The translations under genes were made by a program, and so were the position numbers. Below the pieces are notes generated by a model, which saw only the letters and a list, made by a program, of their open reading frames with translations, was not told the DNA's origin and searched no databases. DNA of 64,000 nt from Pluralibacter gergoviae ATCC 33028 = NBRC 105706 (GTDB taxonomy: Bacteria > Pseudomonadota > Gammaproteobacteria > Enterobacterales > Enterobacteriaceae): positions 1 through 64,000 of the forward strand of contig NZ_BCZS01000008.1 in assembly GCF_001598855.1 (NCBI RefSeq), given 5' to 3'. Below are positions 32,264 to 42,108 of the stretch, piece by piece; positions within the stretch are counted from its first letter, which is position 1, and each line of letters opens with the position of its first letter.

Positions 32264-35092
32264 ATGCAATCGTGGAAAAATAAACTGGCTGTATCAAAAC
32301 TAACAATAGCATGCGCTTTAGCAATCGCCTCTCAGGCTAATGCTAGTATTGATGTCTCTAACGGTAAGTACCTTACCTTTGAGCACATCAACGACGGTAT
32401 CACCGCCGACGGCGTATACTATAAAGGATACGTGGGCTGGAATAACTACGGCACGGACAGCCTGTATAACGGTGATATCTATCCTGTTATCAATAATGCT
32501 GTCGTCAACGGCGTTATTTCTACCTACTATCTGGATAATGGCCTCGCGTCAAATACGAATCCGAACAGTTTAACGATCAGCAACAGTACCATTCACGGCA
32601 TGATTACATCAGCCTGTATGACAACAGAGTGTGCTGATGATGCCAACCGCACAAGCGGCTATGTTTATGACCGCCTGGCGCTGACTATCGATCGCTCAAC
32701 CATTGATGACAATTATGAGCACTATACCTATAACGGCGTAAATGCCGACGGCACGCCGGATTCACACGTTGTCGATGTCTATAATCTGGGTACGGCAATT
32801 ACGCTGGATCAGGAAGTCGATCTGGCAATTCGCAATAATTCGCGGGTGGCCGGTATTACTCTGACTCAGGGCTACCACTGGCCGGATACCGACGATGTGA
32901 CCGTCAGTACCGGAGTTAACAACAGTCATGTCTTTACTAACACCATTAACGTTAATGATTCCGCCGTCACCTCGGGCTCGTGGAGTGATGAAGGGACACA
33001 CGGATGGTTTGGACGTTCTGATAGCGCCAGTGATTATGACAATACCGGCGGTCTTGGCGCGATCAACTTCGACGACGTTGCGTTAGCGGTTATTGCTAAC
33101 CCGGATGCCGACAATGCGATGCAAACCACGGCAACGTTTAACCACTCAACGCTGACCGGCGACGTGGTTTTCTCCAGCAACTTCGATCATAACTTCTTCC
33201 CCGATGGCACGGCCTCCTGGAAGAGTGTCAATGGCGCCATTGATACTAACGGCTGGGACGGGACCGATCGCCTGGATCTGACCCTGGATAACGGCAGCAA
33301 GTGGGTCGGTGCGGCGATGTCTGTTCATCAGGTCGTGAATCCGGATACCGGTGCCGTCACCTATGCGCCGGGCACTGACGCCACCTCAAGCCTTTACGAC
33401 GTTGCGGCAAACAGCCTGTGGCCGAACTCCGTCTATGGCGTTGATAATACCGATACGCAATTTGGTGAAGGCACCCACGTCGTCGGGAATGAGGTTTACC
33501 AGAGCGGCCTGTTCAACGTCACGCTGGATCACGGCTCATCATGGGAAACCCGCAAAGAGTCGCTGATTGACTCTCTCTCCGTGAATAACGGCTCTCTGGT
33601 CACCGTCAATGACTCCAGCCTGGTCTCTGACAGCATCACCCTCAACACCGGTTCTGTGATGAACATCGGTGATGACGGCTGGGTGGCTGCCGATAGCGTA
33701 AACCTGAACAGCAACAGCCTGCTGGCGCTGACCCAGGAGCACGGCGAGCTGTATACCAACACGCTTAACGTTGATAGCAACGCGCAGTTGAGCCTGGGAA
33801 CCGGCACGCTTGACGTTGCCGATGTCCATCTGACCAACGGCGGTACTTTCGATCTCAACAGCCGCGACTACACGCTGAACGCCAACCTGACCAACGGCCA
33901 CACCAATGACGTTCACCAGGCGAACTACGGCTATGGCGTGATCGCGATGAACTCTGACGGCCACCTGGCGGTTAACGGCGACGTCGCCGGTAACTATAAG
34001 GTACGCGTGGATAACGCAACCGGTAAAGGATCGATTGGCGACTATAAGGGCAAAGAGCTTATTCGCCTGTACGATCAGAATGCGGATACGTCGGCGACCT
34101 TCTCGGCGGCCAATCGCGCCGACCTGGGTGCGTACACCTATGAGGCTCAGCAGCAGGGCGACACGGTGGTGCTGCGTCAGGATCGCCTGACCGACTACGC
34201 CAACATGGCGCTGAGCATTCCGTCTGCCAATACCAACATCTGGCATCTGCAGCAGGATACCCTGTCAACGCGCCTCGCCAATGCCCGCCACGGCCTGGCT
34301 GACGGCGGCGGTGCCTGGGTAAGCTACTTCGGTGGCCACTTCAAAGGCGACGGCGGCAAAGTTGACTATAAGCAGGACGTTAACGGCATCATGGTCGGTC
34401 TGGACAAGCAGGTTCAGGGTAACTACGCCAACTGGTTGCTGGGTGCGGCCGCAGGCTTCGGCAAGGCCGACGTCAAGAAACGCAGCGGCAAAGTGGATCA
34501 GGACGCGCAGTCCGCGTTCCTCTACTCGTCTGCCCGCTTCGCCAACGACGTTTTCCTCGACGGTAACCTGAGCTACAGCCACTTCGACAACGATCTGTCT
34601 GCCAATATGAGCAACGGCGAATACGTTGATGGCAAGGACCGCGACAATGCCTGGGGCTTTGGCCTGAAGCTTGGTTATGACTGGAAATACAATGAAGCTG
34701 GTTATGTGACGCCTTACGGCGCTATCAGCGGCCTGTTCCAGAATGGCGACAGCTATCGTCTGAGCAACGACATGCGCGTTGGCGGCCAGTCCTATGACAG
34801 CATGCGCTACGAGCTTGGCGTTGATACCGGCTATACCTTCAGCTACGGCAACGATCAGGCGCTGACGCCGTTCTTCAAGCTGGCGTATGTCTACGACGAT
34901 GCCGGCAACCATGCCAAAGTTAACGGCGATAAGATCCGCAACGGTCAGAAAGGCTCTGCCGTGCGCGTGGGTGCGGGTACGCAGTTTAGCTTCACTAAAA
35001 ACTTTGGTGCCTACACTGATGTGAACTACCTTGGCGGCGGCGACGTCGATCAGGATTGGGGGGCGAACGTAGGTGTTAAATACACCTGGTAA
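32264..35092 (+). CDS. Autotransporter (type Va) outer-membrane protein
   Basis: 942 residues from the ATG after GGAGG; a longer frame (32174) has no ribosome site and no signal peptide at its start. Signal peptide MQSWKNKLAVSKLTIACALA... cut after SQANA. The passenger (about residues 27-650) is Asn/Asp/Ser/Thr-rich with repeated strands (NNSLVTVNDSSLVSDSI-type), a pertactin-like beta-helix. The last 270 residues are the autotransporter beta-barrel (AWVSYFGGHFKGDGG to the final YTW). It occupies the position of E. coli yaiT (hemB-yaiT-yaiV/iprA-ampH). Passenger function unknown; adhesion or aggregation is typical. A terminator follows, so it is a single-gene unit. Confidence 0.9.
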   Translation: MQSWKNKLAVSKLTIACALAIASQANASIDVSNGKYLTFEHINDGITADGVYYKGYVGWNNYGTDSLYNGDIYPVINNAVVNGVISTYYLDNGLASNTNPNSLTISNSTIHGMITSACMTTECADDANRTSGYVYDRLALTIDRSTIDDNYEHYTYNGVNADGTPDSHVVDVYNLGTAITLDQEVDLAIRNNSRVAGITLTQGYHWPDTDDVTVSTGVNNSHVFTNTINVNDSAVTSGSWSDEGTHGWFGRSDSASDYDNTGGLGAINFDDVALAVIANPDADNAMQTTATFNHSTLTGDVVFSSNFDHNFFPDGTASWKSVNGAIDTNGWDGTDRLDLTLDNGSKWVGAAMSVHQVVNPDTGAVTYAPGTDATSSLYDVAANSLWPNSVYGVDNTDTQFGEGTHVVGNEVYQSGLFNVTLDHGSSWETRKESLIDSLSVNNGSLVTVNDSSLVSDSITLNTGSVMNIGDDGWVAADSVNLNSNSLLALTQEHGELYTNTLNVDSNAQLSLGTGTLDVADVHLTNGGTFDLNSRDYTLNANLTNGHTNDVHQANYGYGVIAMNSDGHLAVNGDVAGNYKVRVDNATGKGSIGDYKGKELIRLYDQNADTSATFSAANRADLGAYTYEAQQQGDTVVLRQDRLTDYANMALSIPSANTNIWHLQQDTLSTRLANARHGLADGGGAWVSYFGGHFKGDGGKVDYKQDVNGIMVGLDKQVQGNYANWLLGAAAGFGKADVKKRSGKVDQDAQSAFLYSSARFANDVFLDGNLSYSHFDNDLSANMSNGEYVDGKDRDNAWGFGLKLGYDWKYNEAGYVTPYGAISGLFQNGDSYRLSNDMRVGGQSYDSMRYELGVDTGYTFSYGNDQALTPFFKLAYVYDDAGNHAKVNGDKIRNGQKGSAVRVGAGTQFSFTKNFGAYTDVNYLGGGDVDQDWGANVGVKYTW

Positions 35093-35106
35093 GACCTTGT
35101 AAAAGT

Positions 35107-35135
35107 AAAGGCAGGGAGCCTGTTCCCTGCCTTTT
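35107..35135 (+). terminator. Rho-independent terminator of the autotransporter gene
   Basis: AAAGGCAGGGA / TCCCTGCCTTT, 11-bp stem, 6-nt loop, followed by a T run. Confidence 0.88.
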
Positions 35136-35166
35136 AACATAAATTAGCACTGGATGTGACTAACGC

Positions 35167-35784
35167 ATGTTAGCGGTTAACCCATTACCTTTCTTTGCTG
35201 TTATGGACGAGCATTTCCTGCCGAAATCGAATCCCTTTACCCTGTTGGCGCAGGCGTCTATTGTGCTGGGCGCTAACGAACGCAAGGTCACCGTAGTGCG
35301 TAGCGGCACCTTGAAAATAACGCGTCAGCCGGACGATATCTTAATGAGTATCACCACCATTCCGCTGATTATTGGCCTGCCGGATATCTGCGTCACCAGC
35401 GAGGTTGACAGGCAGCTGACGGCGTTGACGCCCTGCGAGATGTACCAGCTGGATGTGAAGACCTGCTGGGCTATTCTGGATAAGCATCGTCTGTGGAAAG
35501 AAGCTTTTCAGTGGGTCAGCTGGCAGTTTCACGCGCTGGAGATGCGCGACACGCAGCTGGTGGGGCAGAGCACCTACAAGCAGATAAGAGCCTCGCTACA
35601 GCTGATGGCCAACTGGAATGAATCGCTGCGGGCGAAGGTTGGGGTGATTAACTATATTCAGCAGCGCACGCATATTTCACGCTCCGTCATTGCCGAGGTA
35701 CTGGCGGCCCTGCGGGCGGGAAACTATATCGAAATGTCAAAGGGCAAGCTGCTTTCCGTAAACCGCCTGCCCCTTGAATATTGA
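35167..35784 (+). CDS. iprA: Crp-family-like regulator IprA
   Basis: 205 residues. The N-terminal cyclic-nucleotide-binding-like barrel lacks the usual cAMP pocket motif. A C-terminal winged helix runs about residues 150-200 (NYIQQRTHISRSVIAEVLAA, then LRAGNYIEMSKGKLLSVNRLP). Matches E. coli YaiV/IprA in size and position, directly upstream of ampH. In Salmonella and E. coli IprA lowers catalase activity and peroxide resistance. Convergent with ampH, 5 bp between stops. Confidence 0.85.
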   Translation: MLAVNPLPFFAVMDEHFLPKSNPFTLLAQASIVLGANERKVTVVRSGTLKITRQPDDILMSITTIPLIIGLPDICVTSEVDRQLTALTPCEMYQLDVKTCWAILDKHRLWKEAFQWVSWQFHALEMRDTQLVGQSTYKQIRASLQLMANWNESLRAKVGVINYIQQRTHISRSVIAEVLAALRAGNYIEMSKGKLLSVNRLPLEY

Positions 35785-35789
35785 GCTCC

Positions 35790-36944
35790 TCAGGACGAGG
35801 GCACCGCCAGCGGCTTATTGCCGCTCAGCTCCGTGACCAGATTATTAACCCCGTCGCTCATACTGGTGAAGCGGGTAAGCGGCGAACGCGTCACCACCAC
35901 GAAGGCCCCGATGTTCTGCTGGGGGATCATCGCCATGTAGGTAATAAAGCCGCCGCCGCCGCCGGTTTTCTGAATAATGCCCGGGCGGCCGTCCTTCGGT
36001 GCCATATAGACCCAGCCCAGCCCCAGCGCGTCGGCCCTGCCGGGAACGTCCATGCCGATAACCCGCGTCAGCTGGCTACGCTGATAGATGAGCGTCTGCA
36101 TTCTGTCTGACTGCTGGTTGCGCGAGTAGAAATCGGAAGAGAGAAACTGCTGCATCCAGCGCATCATATCGCCCGGCGTGGAGTAAACCCCGCCGCTGCC
36201 AATTGCCGCCAGCGTGTTGTTGCACGGGCTGGCGCCTTTTTCCGCCACCATCAAGCGTTTACATTGATCCGGTGATGGCGTGAAGGTGGTGTCCTTCATC
36301 CCCAGCGGGCGGGTTACCAACTGCTCAAGCAGCTGGGGATAGGGTTTCCCGGCCGCATTGCTGAGCGCATCGGCCAGCAGGTCGAAAGCCAGATTAGAGT
36401 AGGCGGCCTGGGTGCCGGGGGCTTTAGTCAGTTTGGCGGTACTGAGCCAGCTCCAGCGCTGATTTTTCGTCGGCCAGACAAACACCGGGCGATGGGCCGC
36501 GCCGCCGGGCTGTTCGCGGGGAAGCCCGCTGGTGTGGGTGGCGAGGTTAACCAGGCGAATAGGCGAGCCCTGGTAGCTCGGCACCCTGGCCCCCGGCGGC
36601 GCATATTTACTCAGCGGGTCGTTGAGCTTCACCACGCCCTGGTCGAGCAGCTTCACCAGCACTTCGCTGGTCATCAGCTTGGAGAGCGAAGCGATTCGAA
36701 TAACCGAGTCGAGCTGGGGCCGGACGTTGCTGCCCGGCCGCGTGGCGCCAAAACTGCGAAATACCCGCTGGTTGCCGTCGATAACCACCAGCGCCATGCC
36801 GGTAGCGCCGCTGCCGTAGAAGATATGGTCGGCATAGCGCTCGACAATGTCTGAAGCAAAAATGGGATCCGGCGAGGTTTGTGCTGCCGCAGCGGGCAGC
36901 GCGGCAAGGCAAAATGCCGCAAGGAGAAGCTGACGAAATTTCAA
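35790..36944 (-). CDS. ampH: D-alanyl-D-alanine carboxypeptidase/endopeptidase AmpH
   Basis: 384 residues (E. coli 385). Serine hydrolase of the class C beta-lactamase/DD-peptidase fold: active-site S86-L-S-K89 (ASLSKL) and the YSN-type tyrosine motif in AAYSNLAFD. A signal peptide (KFRQLLLAAFCLAALPAAAA) sends it to the periplasm, where it trims peptidoglycan peptides. No ATG exists at the 5' end. TTG at 36944, with GGA 8-10 bases upstream, gives a start aligning with E. coli; another TTG at 36962 adds six residues and lacks a ribosome site. Confidence 0.93.
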   Translation of the reverse strand: MKFRQLLLAAFCLAALPAAAAQTSPDPIFASDIVERYADHIFYGSGATGMALVVIDGNQRVFRSFGATRPGSNVRPQLDSVIRIASLSKLMTSEVLVKLLDQGVVKLNDPLSKYAPPGARVPSYQGSPIRLVNLATHTSGLPREQPGGAAHRPVFVWPTKNQRWSWLSTAKLTKAPGTQAAYSNLAFDLLADALSNAAGKPYPQLLEQLVTRPLGMKDTTFTPSPDQCKRLMVAEKGASPCNNTLAAIGSGGVYSTPGDMMRWMQQFLSSDFYSRNQQSDRMQTLIYQRSQLTRVIGMDVPGRADALGLGWVYMAPKDGRPGIIQKTGGGGGFITYMAMIPQQNIGAFVVVTRSPLTRFTSMSDGVNNLVTELSGNKPLAVPSS

Positions 36945-37143
36945 GAGCGCGTCCGTGAACAAATGGGAGAGTGGTATAAGGTATTTATACTATTAATCCG
37001 CGACCTGCCAAGCGGCATTGATTGCTATTTCTGAAACAAAAGCGTAACGCGGGGTAAAAACTTTTTTTCCCGGCGGTCACTACCTCCGCCCGGGCGCGGG
37101 CAGGTATGATAGTCCCTCTTTCACAAACGGTTACGGAGCGAAA

Positions 37144-37677
37144 ATGACTGAGCCGCGGGTTGTAATGGTTGTTGATATGCAAAATGGCGTTTTTGCGACG
37201 CCGCGCTACCAGCGTGACGCCTGCGTGAGGCAGATCAATCGCCTTACCCGGCAAGCCGACCTTGTCATCTTTATCCGCCACGCGCAGGCCGGTGGTCTGG
37301 AGGAGGGGAGCGAGGGCTTTGCGCTGCTCCCCGAGCTTGAACAGCCGTCCGGCGCGCTGTATGTGACCAAAACCGCCTGCGACGCGTTCTATCGCACCGA
37401 CCTTGAGCAGGTACTGGCGCAGCACGACATTCGCGCTTTCGTTATCTGCGGCTGCGCCACCGACTACTGCGTGGATACCACCTTAAGAGTCGGCGCCAGC
37501 AAAGGCTACCGCATTACCGTGGCCGAAGATGCCCACACCACCGCTAACCGCCCCGCGGCCGATGCCCCGGTGCTGATAGCCCATCATAACGATGTCTGGC
37601 GCAACCTCACGGTGCCCGGCAACCCGGTTGTGGTGAAATCCGTCGATACAATTGTTACACAGTGGCGGGCGAACTAA
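37144..37677 (+). CDS. Isochorismatase-family cysteine hydrolase
   Basis: 177 residues. Catalytic triad visible: Asp in VVDMQNGVF (about residue 11), Lys in YVTKTACDAF (about 79) and Cys in ICGCATDYCVDTT (the Cys before VDTT). The cis-peptide neighbourhood fits the family (YecD, PncA relatives). Hydrolyses an amide or carbamoyl-type bond; substrate unknown. It is an extra gene here: in E. coli ampH and sbmA are directly divergent. Ribosome site ACGGAG. A hairpin with T tract follows 38 bp after the stop. Confidence 0.85.
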   Translation: MTEPRVVMVVDMQNGVFATPRYQRDACVRQINRLTRQADLVIFIRHAQAGGLEEGSEGFALLPELEQPSGALYVTKTACDAFYRTDLEQVLAQHDIRAFVICGCATDYCVDTTLRVGASKGYRITVAEDAHTTANRPAADAPVLIAHHNDVWRNLTVPGNPVVVKSVDTIVTQWRAN

Positions 37678-37714
37678 CCCCCGTGCATCTGGTCTCATTA
37701 ACCTGTTGATTAAG

Positions 37715-37753
37715 CCGGACTCACGGACGCGACGCCCGTCGCGCCGGGTTTTT
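37715..37753 (+). terminator. Terminator/attenuator-like hairpin just upstream of sbmA
   Basis: CGCGACG / CGTCGCG (37728-37734 with 37737-37743), extended by CCGG/CCGG pairing, then GTTTTTG. Ends the isochorismatase transcript. It lies only 45 bp before the sbmA start, so an sbmA promoter upstream of it would need read-through. Confidence 0.65.
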
Positions 37754-37797
37754 GTTGTCCGCAGCCGCAAAGCATAAGAACGAAGCAGGAGTGCAGT

Positions 37798-39018
37798 ATG
37801 TTTAAGTCTTTTTTCCCCAGGCCGGGGCCTTTTTTCATCTCGGCGGCAATTTGGGCGCTGATCGCCGTCATTTTCTGGCAGGCCGACGGCGGCAAGTGGC
37901 TGCTGCACCTGGCGGGGGCAAAAAGCGATGTACCGGTGGGGGCGTCGCAGTTTATCGCGCCCAGTTATCTGGTGTTCTACGCCTACTATTTCGTCGTCGT
38001 TGGCGCCTTTGCCCTGTTCTGGTTTCTCTACAGCCCGCACCCGTGGCAGCTCTGGTCGGTGCTCGGCTCGGCGGCCATTATCTTCGTGACCTGGTTTCAG
38101 GTTGAGGTTGGCGTGGCCATCAACGCCTGGTACGGCCCGTTCTATAACCTGATTCAGGAAGCTCTGGCCTCGCCGCACAAGATCCAGATAACCCAGTTCT
38201 ACCAGGAGATCTGCGTCTTTCTCTATATCGCGCTGATTGCCGTGGTGATTGGCGTATTGACCAATTTCTTCGTCAGTCACTACGTCTTCCGCTGGCGCAC
38301 CGCGATGAACGACCACTATATGGCCCACTGGTCGAAGCTGCGGCATATTGAGGGCGCCGCGCAGCGCGTACAGGAGGACACCATGCGTTTTTCCTCGACG
38401 CTTGAGGACGTCGGCGTCGGCTTTATCAACGCCATGATGACGCTGATTGCCTTCCTGCCGGTGCTGGTTTCGCTCTCGCCTCACATCAAGGAGCTTCCCG
38501 TGGTCGGCGCGGTGCCCTATGGCCTGGTCTGGGCCGCCATTATCTGGTCAATTGTCGGTACCGGACTGCTGGCGGTGGTGGGCATCAAGCTCCCCGGCCT
38601 GAACTTTAAAAACCAGCGCGTCGAGGCCGCCTACCGTAAGGAGTTGGTATACGGCGAGGACCACGCGGATCGCGCCACGCCGCCGACCGTCAAAGAGCTG
38701 TTCACCGCCGTGCGCCGCAACTACTTCCGCCTCTATTTTCACTACACCTACTTCAACATCGCGCGCATTCTCTATTTGCAGGCGGATAATGTTTTCGGAC
38801 TGGTGCTGATGTTCCCGTCGATTGTGGCCGGCACCATTACGCTTGGCATCATGTCGCAGGTGAGTAACGCCTTTGGCCAGGTGCGCGGATCCTTCCAGTA
38901 TCTGATAAGCTCGTGGACGACGCTGGTGGAGCTGATGTCCATCTACAAACGTCTGCGCAGCTTCGAGCGCGTGCTCGATGACGAGCCGGCGGCGGAGCCC
39001 AGGCAGTCTTACAGCTAA
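37798..39018 (+). CDS. sbmA: Peptide transporter SbmA
   Basis: 406 residues, exactly E. coli length. SbmA/BacA family: about 7-8 membrane helices with the ABC-exporter-like transmembrane fold but no nucleotide-binding domain (no Walker motifs). Conserved stretches [47 protein letters not shown]. Uses the proton gradient to import proline-rich peptides, microcins B17 and J25 and bleomycin. Followed by yaiW 15 bp downstream, the conserved operon sbmA-yaiW. Confidence 0.97.
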   Translation: MFKSFFPRPGPFFISAAIWALIAVIFWQADGGKWLLHLAGAKSDVPVGASQFIAPSYLVFYAYYFVVVGAFALFWFLYSPHPWQLWSVLGSAAIIFVTWFQVEVGVAINAWYGPFYNLIQEALASPHKIQITQFYQEICVFLYIALIAVVIGVLTNFFVSHYVFRWRTAMNDHYMAHWSKLRHIEGAAQRVQEDTMRFSSTLEDVGVGFINAMMTLIAFLPVLVSLSPHIKELPVVGAVPYGLVWAAIIWSIVGTGLLAVVGIKLPGLNFKNQRVEAAYRKELVYGEDHADRATPPTVKELFTAVRRNYFRLYFHYTYFNIARILYLQADNVFGLVLMFPSIVAGTITLGIMSQVSNAFGQVRGSFQYLISSWTTLVELMSIYKRLRSFERVLDDEPAAEPRQSYS

Positions 39019-39033
39019 TACAGGGAACATGCG

Positions 39034-40131
39034 GTGACGGGGAAAAGACAACGCACCTTGACGCTGCTCGCCATCGCGATCGTCGCGGGCTGCAGCAGCA
39101 AAGAGCCGGTACTGAAGAAAGGCGAGAAGCCGGTGGACGTCGCGCAGGTTGTGCGGCAGAAGATGCCGGCAAGCGTTAAGGACCGCGACGAATGGGCGCA
39201 CAGCATCGCCAAAGCGTTCGAGAGCCAGAAGCTGGCGCCCACGGAGGAGAACGTCTGCTCCGTGCTGGCGGTAGCCCAGCAGGAGTCGAACTATCAGGCA
39301 GATCCGGCGGTGCCGGGCCTGAGCAAAATCGCCTGGCAGGAGATTGACCGCCGGGCGGAGCGGGTCCACGTCCCGGCATTTTTAGTGCATACCGCGCTGA
39401 AAATCACCTCGCCGAACGGCAAATCCTACAGCGAGCGGCTCGATACGGTGAAGACCGAGAAGCAGCTCAGCGCCATTTTCGACGACTTTATCGGCATGGT
39501 GCCTATGGGCCAGACCCTGTTTGGTTCCCTGAACCCGGTCCACACCGGCGGGCCGATGCAGGTCAGCATCGCCTTCGCCGAGGCGCACGAGCGCGGCTAT
39601 CCGTGGAAGATAGAGGGCACCGTGCGTCAGGAGGTCTTCTCCCTGCGCGGCGGCCTGTGGTTCGGGACCTATCATCTGCTGAACTATCCGGCCAGCTACA
39701 GCGCGCCGCTCTACCGTTTTGCCGATTTCAACGCCGGCTGGTACGCCAGCCGCAATGCCGCTTTCCAGAATGCGGTCAGCAAAGCCAGCGGCGTCAAGCT
39801 GGCCCTGGACGGCGATGCCGTGCTCTACGGCAGCGATAAGCCGGGCAAAACTGAACTGGCGGTGCGCAGGCTGGCGGATAAGCTTTCGCTCAGCGACGAT
39901 GCGATACACCGCCAGCTGCAGAAGGGCGACAGCCAGGCGTTTGAGGAGACGGCGGTGTACAAAGGCGTTTATAAGCTGGCAGAGGCCAAAAGCGGCAGGA
40001 CGTTACCGAGAGAGATGCTGCCGGGCATCCAGCTGGAGAGCCCGAAGATCACCCGAAATCTCACCACGGCCTGGTTTGCCAAACGCGTTGATGAGCGGCG
40101 CGCGCGCTGCATGGCGCTCGGTCAGAGGTAG
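39034..40131 (+). CDS. yaiW: Surface-exposed outer-membrane lipoprotein YaiW
   Basis: 365 residues, E. coli YaiW length. GTG start with AGGGAA about 10 bases upstream. Lipobox IVAGC (Cys20) followed by SS, so outer-membrane sorting. DUF1615 body ([20 protein letters not shown], then [20 protein letters not shown]). Known to work with SbmA in uptake of proline-rich peptides; the early [12 protein letters not shown] stretch resembles the catalytic Glu region of lytic transglycosylase-like folds, a comparison not a proof. Its end overlaps the convergent yaiY by 10 bp. Confidence 0.93.
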   Translation: MTGKRQRTLTLLAIAIVAGCSSKEPVLKKGEKPVDVAQVVRQKMPASVKDRDEWAHSIAKAFESQKLAPTEENVCSVLAVAQQESNYQADPAVPGLSKIAWQEIDRRAERVHVPAFLVHTALKITSPNGKSYSERLDTVKTEKQLSAIFDDFIGMVPMGQTLFGSLNPVHTGGPMQVSIAFAEAHERGYPWKIEGTVRQEVFSLRGGLWFGTYHLLNYPASYSAPLYRFADFNAGWYASRNAAFQNAVSKASGVKLALDGDAVLYGSDKPGKTELAVRRLADKLSLSDDAIHRQLQKGDSQAFEETAVYKGVYKLAEAKSGRTLPREMLPGIQLESPKITRNLTTAWFAKRVDERRARCMALGQR

Positions 40132-40424
40132 CGACGCCAGCGCAGAAACAGCGCAACGGCGCCGAGCAGGGCGGCGCCCAGCAGAAAGGGGACGAGGCCG
40201 AACAGCGTGCAGACCGCAAGATCCATCTCTATTTGCGGGCGGCCGCTGTCCTGCTGCTGCATCAGGTGTTCAAAAATACCCGGGGCGTGCACCAGCATAT
40301 TCAGCAGCTGGGCGCCTGCCCAGAAACAGAGCAGCACAAACAGCGCGTAGGCCACGTTACCCGGCACGGAAGAGTCCTTATTTTTCCGGGCGGTAAGCGG
40401 CCTGGAGAAAGTGAATTCAGTCAT
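40122..40424 (-). CDS. yaiY: Inner-membrane protein YaiY
   Basis: 100 residues. Two membrane helices (about 25-45 and 70-93). The stretch [20 protein letters not shown] matches E. coli YaiY closely. Function unknown. Convergent overlap with yaiW, as expected for the E. coli order. Confidence 0.9.
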   Translation of the reverse strand: MTEFTFSRPLTARKNKDSSVPGNVAYALFVLLCFWAGAQLLNMLVHAPGIFEHLMQQQDSGRPQIEMDLAVCTLFGLVPFLLGAALLGAVALFLRWRRYL

Positions 40425-40677
40425 AAAGAAAGCTCCAAACCTGTTCAGCGCCGGCGGAGGCCAGCGAGAATATTAGCCGTAAGTCTGGCAGCTGCCGCCG
40501 ATTGTCAATATCGGATTTATGGGAATTTCCGTTAGGGAATGCTCCGATTTGTTTATTATCCCAAACGGATCACAGCTTTTTCCCCGCCATATTAATGCGA
40601 TGGCGGATTTGCTAACCGGCGCGCAGACGCCGCCGGCGCCATATGCGATGCTTAACTTTTTCATCTCTGGAGCCTGT

Positions 40678-40887
40678 ATGAATTTGCCGGATAAACTTCG
40701 CCGCGACTGGCACTATTACGCCTTTGCTATCGGGCTCATCTTCATCTTAAACGGGATCATCGGCGTGGCGGGCTTTGAGGCAAAAGGCTGGCAGAGCTGG
40801 GCGGTTGGGCTGGTGACGTGGGTGGTGAGTTTCTGGCTTGCCGGGAAGATTATCCGCCGACGTCCGGCGGAGCAGCCGGCGGAATAA
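40678..40887 (+). CDS. yaiZ: Small inner-membrane protein YaiZ
   Basis: 69 residues (E. coli 70). MNLPDKLRRDWHYYAFAIGL at the start, two membrane helices, RRR at the end. The start is the ATG after TGGAGCC; a long upstream in-frame extension is non-coding. Function unknown. Convergent with ddlA. Confidence 0.9.
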   Translation: MNLPDKLRRDWHYYAFAIGLIFILNGIIGVAGFEAKGWQSWAVGLVTWVVSFWLAGKIIRRRPAEQPAE

Positions 40888-40891
40888 GCGA

Positions 40892-40911
40892 GCCGGGCGG
40901 CGACGCCCGGC
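40892..40911. terminator. Bidirectional hairpin between yaiZ and ddlA
   Basis: GCCGGGCG / CGCCCGGC, loop GCGA, between convergent stops. REP-like composition. Confidence 0.6.
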
Positions 40912-40917
40912 CCGTTA

Positions 40918-42012
40918 TCAGACCGTTGTTTTCAGGGCCATATTCGCCCGATGGCGCTCCAGCGCCAGCTCAATCAGGCGGGTTATCAGACTGGTATAGT
41001 CAAGCCCGCTGGCCTGCCACAGCTTGGGATACATGCTGATATTGGTAAAGCCCGGCAGGGTGTTTATCTCGTTAATCACCACGTTATTGTCCGGCGTCAG
41101 GAAGACGTCAACCCGCGCCATGCCGCTGCACCCCAGCGTCTGATAGGCGGCGACGGCTATATCGCGGATCCGGTCGTTGATTGCGGCGGGCAGGTCGGCG
41201 GGAACCACCACGCTGGCGCCCCGATCGTCTATATACTTGGTGTCGTAGGCGTAAAATTCGCTGTTAAGCACTATCTCACCGCAGGTGCTGGCCTGCGGCT
41301 CGTCGTTGCCGAGCACCGCGCACTCGATTTCGCGGCCCTGGATGCCCTGTTCGACAATCACCTTATGATCGAATTCAAAGGCCAGCGCGACCGCGGCCTC
41401 ATACTGTTCGGCGTTTTTGACTTTGCTGACGCCCACCGAAGAGCCCTGATTGGCCGGCTTCACGAACAGCGGCAGGCCGAGGCGGGCCTCAATATCGGCG
41501 AAGCCGATCGAACTGCGATTGGCCCGGGTCAGGGTGATGAAAGGCGCTACCGCCAGGCCGGCGTCGCGCAGCAGGCGCTTGGTGACGTCTTTGTCCATGC
41601 AGGCGGCGGAGCTGAGCACGTCCGAGCCGACGAACGGCAGATTGGCCACCCGCAGCAGACCCTGCAGCGAGCCGTCTTCGCCGAGCGTGCCGTGGACGAT
41701 GGGAAAGATAACATCGATATTCGGCAGCGCCTCGCGGGTCCGGGCATCAATCAGCTGCTGCGTGGTACTGCCCGGAATTTGCGCCAGGGTGACCGCCGAC
41801 GGGCGCAGGGCGATACGGGCAGGATCCTGCGGGTTGATCAGATAGTTGTCGGCGTCGCTGACGTGCCACTGCCCCTGCTTATCAATCCCCAGCAGCGTGA
41901 CGTCGAAACGCGTTTTATCAATTGCGTCAACGATGTTTTTCGCCGACTGCAGCGACACCTCATGCTCCGCTGATTTACCGCCGAAGACGACCCCAACCCG
42001 CAACTTAGCCAT
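40918..42012 (-). CDS. ddlA: D-alanine--D-alanine ligase A
   Basis: 364 residues, identical in length to E. coli DdlA. N-terminal [22 protein letters not shown]-grasp domain with [30 protein letters not shown] and the magnesium site [18 protein letters not shown]. Makes D-Ala-D-Ala for peptidoglycan precursors in the cytoplasm. The start MAKLRV is chosen over an upstream in-frame ATG by comparison. Divergent from an Extensin-like gene with about 95 bp between starts. Confidence 0.97.
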   Translation of the reverse strand: MAKLRVGVVFGGKSAEHEVSLQSAKNIVDAIDKTRFDVTLLGIDKQGQWHVSDADNYLINPQDPARIALRPSAVTLAQIPGSTTQQLIDARTREALPNIDVIFPIVHGTLGEDGSLQGLLRVANLPFVGSDVLSSAACMDKDVTKRLLRDAGLAVAPFITLTRANRSSIGFADIEARLGLPLFVKPANQGSSVGVSKVKNAEQYEAAVALAFEFDHKVIVEQGIQGREIECAVLGNDEPQASTCGEIVLNSEFYAYDTKYIDDRGASVVVPADLPAAINDRIRDIAVAAYQTLGCSGMARVDVFLTPDNNVVINEINTLPGFTNISMYPKLWQASGLDYTSLITRLIELALERHRANMALKTTV

Positions 42013-42108
42013 TTCAAATTCCATCCAGAGAAATACACAAGGCCGATACCTTATCACGACACCTGCGACGCTTCTGCCATAATCTTATTTTTGCGTTTGG
42101 GAGGCGTC

